DNA of 55,780 bases from Pseudonocardiaceae bacterium YIM PH 21723 (GTDB lineage Bacteria; Actinomycetota; Actinomycetes; Mycobacteriales; Pseudonocardiaceae), in NCBI GenBank assembly GCA_003600225.1, contig QZFT01000053.1, positions 1-55,780 of the forward strand, given 5' to 3'. The position numbers were made by a program, and so were the translations under genes. Under the pieces are notes generated by a model. That model worked only from the letters and a program-made list of their open reading frames with translations. It did not search any database and was not told where the DNA came from. Below are positions 34,887-41,337 of the stretch, piece by piece. Positions within the stretch are counted from its first letter, which is position 1, and each line of letters starts with the position of its first letter.

Positions 34887-36017
34887 CTACTGCTGAGCAG
34901 CTGCCTCGATGATGTCCGCGGCCCGCTGTGCTCCGCCGGCCGACCGGGTCGCCGCCTTCAACACGGCCAGCCGCTCGGCCATCTCCGGATCACCGTGGAC
35001 GGCCAGGACCGCTTCCCGCAGCTCGGCGGCGGTCACCGTCGCCGGATCCAGGTGAACGCCCAGCCCCAGTTCCGCGAGCCTGGCCGCGTTGGCCGGCTGG
35101 TCCGCCGACTGCGGTACCGCCACCGTGGGCACGCCGAAGTACAGCGCCTCCTGGGTGGAGCCCATACCCGCGTGGGTGAGGAACATGTCGGCCCGTTCCA
35201 GCACCTTTAGCTGCGGGACGTGCCGATGCAGCTCGACATTCGCCGGGGGCGTGCCCAGCGCGGCGATGTCCACCCACTGGCCGACGGAGATCACCACCCG
35301 CCAGGGCAGTCCGCCGAACGCGGCGAAGCACGTCCGGTAGAAGTCCGGCCGGTCGTTGAACCCGGTGCCCAGGGAGACGTACAGCAGTGGCCGGTCATCC
35401 GGTGAGTCCGGCCAGTCGCCCTGAAAGGCCCGGTCGGTGAGGCACGGCCCGACGAAGTGGAACTTCTCGCCGAAGGTGTCCCCGGCCGGCTGGAACTCGC
35501 GGGCCAGCAGCACGAGGCCGCCGTCCAGCGCGCGCCAGACGTACTCGTCGGCCTTGCCCAGCCCCAGCTCGATCAGCCAGTCGTCGTACGGGGTGAAGGC
35601 CCCCTCCGGTATCGGCCCGTCGCTGTGCGCCGCGAAGTACGGCCACACGGGTACCCGGGGAATGCCGCGTACCGCCGACATCAGCATGCCGCCACCGAAG
35701 AGGTCCTCGCCGACGGCGATGTCCGGCAGATCGTCGGCAAAAGCCGCCGCCATCTGCGGATACGCCTGTCGGCTCTCCGCGACCAGCAGCTTGCCGACCG
35801 AATCCAGGTCCTCCGGCCAGCGGCTGTCCGGATCCGAGTCGTCCGGCAGCAGCGAGTCGTACCGGACCGCCGTCGCCCCGGCCTGGGTGACGCGGTCCGC
35901 GAAGGTGCTGGTCGTCCCATAGCTCACCCGATGTCCGCGAGCCACGAGCTCGCCGACGATGCCCAGCACCGGGTTGACGTGGCCGTGTGCGGGCATGGTG
36001 AAGAACGCGATATGCAC
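34887..36017 (-). CDS. Macrolide-type (MGT) glycosyltransferase 1
   Basis: The protein has 376 residues. It has a GT-B fold of the MGT/YjiC/OleD group, which transfers sugars from UDP-sugars to small lipophilic acceptors. The N-terminus HIAFFTMPAHGHVNPVLGIV holds the likely catalytic His. The C-terminal donor site has HVPQLKVLERADMFLTHAGM and GSTQEALYFGVPTVAVPQSADQ. I place the start at GTG 36017 with AGGAAAGG upstream. It is closely similar along its length to the neighbouring copy at 36146, so a tandem duplication. Acceptor unknown. It is convergent with the methyltransferase. Confidence 0.9.
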   Translation of the reverse strand: MHIAFFTMPAHGHVNPVLGIVGELVARGHRVSYGTTSTFADRVTQAGATAVRYDSLLPDDSDPDSRWPEDLDSVGKLLVAESRQAYPQMAAAFADDLPDIAVGEDLFGGGMLMSAVRGIPRVPVWPYFAAHSDGPIPEGAFTPYDDWLIELGLGKADEYVWRALDGGLVLLAREFQPAGDTFGEKFHFVGPCLTDRAFQGDWPDSPDDRPLLYVSLGTGFNDRPDFYRTCFAAFGGLPWRVVISVGQWVDIAALGTPPANVELHRHVPQLKVLERADMFLTHAGMGSTQEALYFGVPTVAVPQSADQPANAARLAELGLGVHLDPATVTAAELREAVLAVHGDPEMAERLAVLKAATRSAGGAQRAADIIEAAAQQ

Positions 36018-36100
36018 TTGTTTGCCTTTCCTGTGAGGTCGCCTGTGTCCACTGGGGTGGATCACGGCGGCCTACAGGAAGTAGATGCCCCGATGTGCGT

Positions 36101-36132
36101 ACATGCCCCCGACCCTAGAGCCGGGGGCATGT
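36101..36132 (-). terminator. Hairpin between the two glycosyltransferase genes
   Basis: ACATGCCCCCG (36101-36111) and CGGGGGCATGT (36122-36132) are perfectly complementary with a 10-base loop. It lies just after the stop of the upstream (right-hand) leftward gene. It probably terminates that transcript or limits read-through. Confidence 0.65.
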
Positions 36133-36145
36133 ATCCGCATCCGAA

Positions 36146-37261
36146 TTACCGGGCCGCCGCCTCGATCACCTCGGCTGCCGCCGAGGCACCGCCGGCCGAC
36201 CGCACGGCTGCCCGCATGGCGATCAGTTCCGGTGTCCGCCGGGCGGCGAGCACCGCCGCCCGCAGCTGCGCCGCGGTCACCGTCCCGGCATCGAGGACCA
36301 CGCCCAGACCCAGCTCGGCGATCCGCGCGGCGTTCATCGGCTGATCGGCCGCCTGCGGCACGGCCACGATCGGGACGCCGAAGTACAGGGCCTCCATGGT
36401 GGAGCCCATCCCGGCATGCGTGACGAACACATCCGCCCGCTCCAGGACCTTCAGCTGCGGCACCCGCCGATGCACCTCGACATTCGCCGGTACGGGACCG
36501 AGCGCGTCGATGTCCAGCCACTGGCCGACCGAGATCACCACCCGCCACGGCAGGTCGCCGAGCGCGGCGAAGCAGGTCCGGTAGAAGTCCGGCCGATCAT
36601 TGAACGCGGTGCCCAGGGAGACGTATGCCAGCGGCCGGTCGTCGTGTGGCCAGTCGCCCTGAAAAGCCCGCTCGGTGAGGCAAGGCCCGACGAAGTGGAA
36701 CCGTTCGCCGAAGGTGTCTCCGGCGTACTGGAACTCCCTGGGCAGCAACACGATCCCGCCGTCCATGGACCTGGCCACGTAGTCGTCGTAGCCGCCCAGG
36801 CCCAGCTCGGTCAGCCACGCCGCACCCGAGCCGTCATCCGGCAACTCCATCGGTGCCCGCCAGTGTTCGCCGGACGTGAAGAACGGCCACACCTGCACTC
36901 CGGGGATGCCGAGCACCTCGGCCATCAACCGGCCACCACCCAGGCTGTCGTCGGACACCACCACATCCGGCAGATCCCCGGCGAACGCGGCCACCACCTG
37001 CGGATACACCAGGCGGCTCTCCCTGATCATCAACGGGATGATCCCGGCCATGCCGGTCGGCCACCGGGCACCCGGATCGGCCTCGTCCGGCAACAGCGAC
37101 TCGTAGACGACCGCCGTCGCCCCGGCCTGCTCCACCCGCGGTGCGAAGGTGCCCGTCGTCCCGAAACTCACCCGGTGCCCGCGCCGCACCAGTTCACTGA
37201 CCATGCCGAGCAACGGGTTCACGTGACCGTGCCCGGGCATGCTGAAGAACGCGATATGCAT
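36146..37261 (-). CDS. Macrolide-type (MGT) glycosyltransferase 2
   Basis: The protein has 371 residues and is a paralogue of the copy at 34887. HIAFFSMPGHGHVNPLLGMV holds the catalytic His region; the donor-binding end has RVPQLKVLERADVFVTHAGM and GSTMEALYFGVPIVAVPQAADQ. ATG start at 37261 after GAGGAAAG. The middle acceptor-facing part (residues 120-160) differs most between the two copies, which suggests different acceptors. Proteins of this group often give resistance to macrolides by glucosylation, or decorate natural products; which applies here is unknown. An AATGTCA box lies upstream (37389-37395). Confidence 0.9.
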   Translation of the reverse strand: MHIAFFSMPGHGHVNPLLGMVSELVRRGHRVSFGTTGTFAPRVEQAGATAVVYESLLPDEADPGARWPTGMAGIIPLMIRESRLVYPQVVAAFAGDLPDVVVSDDSLGGGRLMAEVLGIPGVQVWPFFTSGEHWRAPMELPDDGSGAAWLTELGLGGYDDYVARSMDGGIVLLPREFQYAGDTFGERFHFVGPCLTERAFQGDWPHDDRPLAYVSLGTAFNDRPDFYRTCFAALGDLPWRVVISVGQWLDIDALGPVPANVEVHRRVPQLKVLERADVFVTHAGMGSTMEALYFGVPIVAVPQAADQPMNAARIAELGLGVVLDAGTVTAAQLRAAVLAARRTPELIAMRAAVRSAGGASAAAEVIEAAAR

Positions 37262-37617
37262 TTGTCTTTCCTCTCCTGACAGATCGTCGTGGCTCGTCGG
37301 CGCACGAGGACCTAGATCAGGAGGAGGCCTCTGGGAGCGGGCATGCCGATGACGCTACAGAGAGCTGGTCACTCTGACGAGTCAATTATGACATTGGTGG
37401 AATGTGCAATTTCAATCCTCATTCGGAAGAAGTGTCAAATTACTCCTCCGTGTCCCGGGGGTATCGCTGATTTGGACTTATGGCATATGCCCCGATAACC
37501 CTTAACGTCGACATCGATGTCTTGCACTCTTTGCCGCCGCCTGGCGGTATGCACCATAGGAAATTCCGGCAATATAATGAGAATGGCGCGAGCTATCGCG
37601 GAACGGGGTGGTCAGGA
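37262..37617. other. Divergent regulatory region, glycosyltransferase 2 / STAND regulator
   Basis: The region is 356 bases and AT-rich compared with the genes. On the minus strand AATGTCA (37389-37395) matches the heptamers found before the SARP gene. On the plus strand a perfect TATAAT (37573-37578) lies 40 bases before ATG 37618. An open frame from ATG 37480 joins the STAND gene, but its codons are only about half G/C in the third position, so I treat it as non-coding. Confidence 0.5.
37573..37578 (+). promoter_or_regulatory. Consensus -10 box of the STAND regulator gene
   Basis: TATAAT is identical to the sigma-70 consensus, which is notable in GC-rich DNA. The matching -35 position (37550-37555, TGCACC) is poor, as expected for an activated promoter. 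A start near 37585 would leave a 33-base leader to ATG 37618. Confidence 0.5.
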
Positions 37618-39606
37618 ATGACCCCCGCTGTTCCCCGACAGCTACCGGTCGCCTCCGCCACCTTCACCGCGAGAGACGCCGAACTGCGCACGCTGGACGA
37701 GTTGCGCGGCGCCGGCCGGAAACTCATCGTGATCCAGGGCATCGGCGGGGTCGGCAAGACCCAGTTGGCCTTGCGCTGGCTGGACATCCACGGCGCGACC
37801 TTCACCGACGGGAATCTGTTCGCCGATCTCGGCGCCTTCCTGCCTGGTGGCCCGACCGCGCCGGCCGAGATCCTCGGGCGGTTCCTGCGCGCTCTGGGCG
37901 TGCCCGCCGCCGAGGTTCCCGCCGAATTCGCCGAGCTGGTCGCGCAGTACCGGTCGCTGACCGCCGGCCGGTCGGTGAGCGTCCTGCTGGACAATGCGTC
38001 GACCGCCGCGCAGGTCAGCGCGCTGCTACCCAGCTCACCGGCCTCGGTGGTGCTGGTGACCAGCCGGTGGCGGCTGCCCGGCCTGACCACGGAGGGCGCG
38101 GCCACCCTCGACCTCTCACCGTTGCCCACCGACGAGGCCGTCGTGCTGCTGGCCAACCTGGTCGGCGACGATCGGGTCGGCGCCGAACCGCTGCCCGCCC
38201 GGGAGCTGGCCGACATCTGTGGTGGCCTGCCCATCGCAGTGTCCGTGGTGGGAGCGCGACTGGCGAATCGGCCGAAACGCAGCCTGGCGACGCTGGCGGC
38301 GGAACTCCGCCAGGAGAGCGCCCGGATAGCCGGATTGGACGCCCCCGGCGGTCCTTCGCTGCGCGCGGTGATGGACCGTTCCTACGACCGGCTGCCCGAC
38401 CAGGCGGCCCGGCTGTACCGGCTGGTGGCGTGGCATCCCGGTGAGGAATTCGGCCTACCGGTACTCACGGCGGCGATCGACCGGTCCGGGGCGGATGTCT
38501 CCCGATCGGTGGAGACCCTGGTGCGGTCCAGCCTACTGGAGGAGTTCGACGACTCCCGGTTCCGCTTCCATGATCTGCTCCGGCTCCATGGCCAGGGACA
38601 GGCGGAGGAGCAGGAACGCGACCGCGCGCTGCACCGGATGGCCGACTGGTATCTCCGCGCGGCCATCGCGGTGGAGCTGACGGTGCTGCCCCGGAGGTGG
38701 CGGGTCGGTCCCGGATATGTGGATGCGCGTGCGGAACTCGACGGTGTGGTCACCGAGGACACCGGCCGTGAACAGGCGCTGAACTGGTTGGAATCGGAGC
38801 GGTCGAATTACGCCGCGATGATCGAGTACTGCGATCACCGGGGCTGGGACGAGCTGACCTGGCAACTGTCCGAGGCCCTGTGGAGCCTGTTCGTCTTTCG
38901 CGGGCACTACGGCACCTGGCTCGGCACCCACGAGCTCGGCGTGATCGCGGCACGCCGGTGTGCGAAACCGCTGGCCGAGGTCAAGCTCCGATGTCAGTTG
39001 GCCTACGGACTCATCAGCCTGCGCAGGTTCGCCGAGGCGGTGACCGAAAACCAGGAGGCCCTGGCAGTTGCCGAACGGGTCGATGACCTTCCCGGTCAGT
39101 CGGAGGCGTTGCAGTACCTCGGAATCTGCCAGCGCGGGCTCGGTGATCCACGGGCGGCGCTCGGCTATTTCCGGCGATCACTGGACATCGACCGGGCGCG
39201 CGGCCATGTCAGGGGACAGGCATTCCGGCACCGGCGCATCGCCGAAGTGCTCACCGAGCTGGGCGGCTACGAGGAGGCGGTGGCCGAGACGGAACTGGCC
39301 AGAGGCCTGTTCCGGCAGGTCGAGGATCGGACGAGCGAAGGCAGGACGCTGATGTTCCTGGGTACGGCCCAGCGGGCGGCAGGCAGGCTGAAGCCGGCCA
39401 TGGCCGCGTTGACGGAGGCCGGCGAGCTGCTCACCGGCTCCGGGGCCACCCGGTACCGCGCGGATGCCCTGGCCGCCATGGGCGATCTGTTGCGGGATAC
39501 CGGAGATCTCGTCGGAGCCCGCGAACACTGGACTCGTGCGCACGCCCTGTACGCCGAGGCACAGCATCCGCAGGCCGCCGACATGATGGACCGGTTGCGT
39601 GGCTGA
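37618..39606 (+). CDS. STAND NTPase with TPR repeats, no DNA-binding domain
   Basis: The protein has 662 residues. The NB-ARC-like NTPase has P-loop GIGGVGKTQL (residues 41-50), Walker B SVLLDNAS, VLVTSR and GGLPIAVSVVGARL. A winged-helix relay (FRFHDLLRLHGQ) and about 230 residues of TPR-like helices follow (QSEALQYLGICQRGLGDPRA). This is the layout of AfsR/SARP regulators without their N-terminal DNA-binding and BTAD parts. It may act through the SARP encoded at 41338, or as a separate signalling switch (inference). I chose ATG 37618; ATG 37480 would add 46 residues with atypical codons. Confidence 0.85.
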   Translation: MTPAVPRQLPVASATFTARDAELRTLDELRGAGRKLIVIQGIGGVGKTQLALRWLDIHGATFTDGNLFADLGAFLPGGPTAPAEILGRFLRALGVPAAEVPAEFAELVAQYRSLTAGRSVSVLLDNASTAAQVSALLPSSPASVVLVTSRWRLPGLTTEGAATLDLSPLPTDEAVVLLANLVGDDRVGAEPLPARELADICGGLPIAVSVVGARLANRPKRSLATLAAELRQESARIAGLDAPGGPSLRAVMDRSYDRLPDQAARLYRLVAWHPGEEFGLPVLTAAIDRSGADVSRSVETLVRSSLLEEFDDSRFRFHDLLRLHGQGQAEEQERDRALHRMADWYLRAAIAVELTVLPRRWRVGPGYVDARAELDGVVTEDTGREQALNWLESERSNYAAMIEYCDHRGWDELTWQLSEALWSLFVFRGHYGTWLGTHELGVIAARRCAKPLAEVKLRCQLAYGLISLRRFAEAVTENQEALAVAERVDDLPGQSEALQYLGICQRGLGDPRAALGYFRRSLDIDRARGHVRGQAFRHRRIAEVLTELGGYEEAVAETELARGLFRQVEDRTSEGRTLMFLGTAQRAAGRLKPAMAALTEAGELLTGSGATRYRADALAAMGDLLRDTGDLVGAREHWTRAHALYAEAQHPQAADMMDRLRG

Positions 39607-39611
39607 ACTCG

Positions 39612-39926
39612 TCAACGGTGCCAGGTCTCCAGCACCGTCCAGTGATCACCGGACGCCCAGCCCTGGCCGGACACCAGCATCAGATACGCGCGCATCGCGC
39701 TGGCCTGGACCAGGTCGTCCCGGTGCCGGTCGGTCCAGCACACGGTCAGCCGCTGGCCCCGCCGGTCCAGCACCACACAGCCGATCCCGGTCAGCCCCAC
39801 CGCCACCAGCAGCGCTCCCGGATACCGGCGCAGCGTCTCCGCCGCGACCCGGTGCGCCGCCCCCGGGTCGTCCTGAGGCGCACACACCAGCACGTCGGCC
39901 GTCTGCGCCCACGGCTCCCCGCTCAT
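39612..39926 (-). CDS. Small conserved-looking protein paired with a GT-B-like gene
   Basis: The protein has 104 residues. No signal peptide or transmembrane segment is obvious. It reads as a compact alpha/beta domain (GIGCVVLDRRGQRLTVCWTDR, YLMLVSGQGWASGDHWTVLE). ATG 39926 overlaps the stop of the upstream gene (ATGA), so the two are translationally coupled and probably act together. I do not recognise the family. It converges on the STAND regulator with a 5-base gap. Confidence 0.65.
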   Translation of the reverse strand: MSGEPWAQTADVLVCAPQDDPGAAHRVAAETLRRYPGALLVAVGLTGIGCVVLDRRGQRLTVCWTDRHRDDLVQASAMRAYLMLVSGQGWASGDHWTVLETWHR

Positions 39927-41140
39927 GGCCGTATCCACTGCGGTGGCGCGTAGGGCCTGGTCACCGCGGGCCGATCGGGCTCGGGCAGGTCCAGCAACCG
40001 GTACATGGTCTCCCGGAAGACCGCGGCGGACTCCCCGTGCCGCCCGGTCACCAGGTCGGCGATGAGCCGGTGCCTGCCAGGTGCGTGCTCCTCGATCGCC
40101 GAATCCAGTTGCGGTTGCAGCGGTTCGGACATGTCGAGCACCGGCGCCCGCGCGCTGAGCAGGTCGCCCACGCTGTTCGGCGTCCGGGCCTCGGTACCGG
40201 TCGCCGCCAGGACGACCGGCACGTCGCAGGCCGCCGAATACTGGGTCACCGAGCCGTGGTCGCCCAGCACCAGGTCGGCTGCCATCACGCTGGCCTGCCA
40301 GAACCGTCCGTCGGGGAGCAGCCGCAGGCCGTCTCCCAGGCAGTCGGCCAGCCAGCTCCGCACCTGGAAGCCGCTGTGCGTCTCCCAGATGTTCGGATGC
40401 AGCGCCGCGCACACGACGTAGCGCCGGTGCGGCAGCTCGTCGAGCAACCGGCGCACCAGTTCCGCATGCCGGCCGAAGGTGGATTCCGTCCGCCAGGTCG
40501 AGCTCACCAGCACCAGGCGTTGGCCGTCCGCCACCCCCAGGGCCTGGCGGTAGACCTCACGCAGCCGGGCGCTGGCCCGCATCCGGTCGAAGCACAGATC
40601 ACCTCCCACCACCGCGGTCGGTTCCGCCTCCGGGCACACCTCGCGCAGCCAGCGCAGTTCTCCGTGATTGGCCAGCATCAACGCACTGGCCACCAGGTGT
40701 CCCCGACGGATCAGATCGTGCCGTTCCAGACCGGTGATCGGCACCGTCCGACGGTCGTCCCGGTGCACCGGGGCCTTGGTCTGGTACTTGGTCGCGCCGT
40801 GTGCCAGCAGCACGACCGGTGCGTCGACCATGTCGGACCCGTCCCGGCCGGCGGACAGCGCCAGGTCGTAGCGCGTGTGCCTGGCCTGCAGCCAGGACAC
40901 CAGATGGCCGTCGCGGTCCTGGATCAGCCTGGCCGGCTTGTCCGTGGGATCGTTGAGATCCGGGACGACGAACGTCTGTTGGATTCGATGGTCGCCGTCG
41001 AACAGCGGCAGGATGTCGAACAGTCGGTCGGCCGCGGGCATGTGCGGCACCAGCACCAGCACGTTCTTGCAGCCACTGCGAGTGACGCGCGCTTCGGCGC
41101 CCTGTCCGACGGCTCCCCGAATCCAATCGGATTGAGACAT
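39923..41140 (-). CDS. GT-B-like protein, distantly like CDP-glycerol glycerophosphotransferases
   Basis: The protein has 405 residues. It has two Rossmann-like halves. VLLAHGATKYQTKAP, VLVSSTWRTESTFG, CAALHPNIWETHSG and DLVLGDHGSVTQYSAACDVPVVLAATG resemble the order of motifs in TagB/TagF-type and UDP-sugar epimerase-like GT-B proteins. Sugar-nucleotide or CDP-polyol use is therefore a guess. No transmembrane segment. It is divergent from the SARP gene and shares its 197-base promoter region, so it is a likely SARP target (inference). The exact family is not recognised. Confidence 0.6.
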   Translation of the reverse strand: MSQSDWIRGAVGQGAEARVTRSGCKNVLVLVPHMPAADRLFDILPLFDGDHRIQQTFVVPDLNDPTDKPARLIQDRDGHLVSWLQARHTRYDLALSAGRDGSDMVDAPVVLLAHGATKYQTKAPVHRDDRRTVPITGLERHDLIRRGHLVASALMLANHGELRWLREVCPEAEPTAVVGGDLCFDRMRASARLREVYRQALGVADGQRLVLVSSTWRTESTFGRHAELVRRLLDELPHRRYVVCAALHPNIWETHSGFQVRSWLADCLGDGLRLLPDGRFWQASVMAADLVLGDHGSVTQYSAACDVPVVLAATGTEARTPNSVGDLLSARAPVLDMSEPLQPQLDSAIEEHAPGRHRLIADLVTGRHGESAAVFRETMYRLLDLPEPDRPAVTRPYAPPQWIRP

Positions 41141-41216
41141 CTACGTACTCCCCAAATCGATACAGCCAACCGGTGTGGCCGGCTGATCTCAGGGTTACGT
41201 CAAATGCATTCAGTCG

Positions 41217-41246
41217 AATGTCACTATGAATGTCAAAGTGCTGTCA
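41217..41246 (+). promoter_or_regulatory. Predicted SARP operator: heptamer direct repeats
   Basis: AATGTCA (41217-41223), AATGTCA (41229-41235) and GCTGTCA (41240-41246) are spaced 12 and 11 bases start to start, about one helical turn. A fourth similar box, TACGTCA, lies at 41196-41202, two turns upstream. Heptamers repeated every 11 bases are the known binding pattern of SARP proteins. A consensus -35 TTGACA follows at 41253-41258. Confidence 0.6.
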
Positions 41247-41252
41247 AGAGAG

Positions 41253-41258
41253 TTGACA
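41253..41258 (+). promoter_or_regulatory. -35 box of the SARP gene
   Basis: TTGACA matches the sigma-70 consensus exactly, but the 17-base-spaced position (41276-41281, CAACCT) is a poor -10, which fits a promoter needing an activator. TGTCAA at 41242-41247 with this TTGACA forms an inverted repeat. Confidence 0.4.
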
Positions 41259-41337
41259 CGGCAAGCGACTCTGGTCAACCTCATGATCATAGAGGAGACT
41301 CGAATTCTGGAATTATTCCAGACCGGTGGGGGCGCTG

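Noticed and set aside
37480-37617. Longer N-terminus of the STAND protein from ATG 37480
   Set aside because: Third codon positions are only about half G/C, and a perfect TATAAT promoter box lies inside it.
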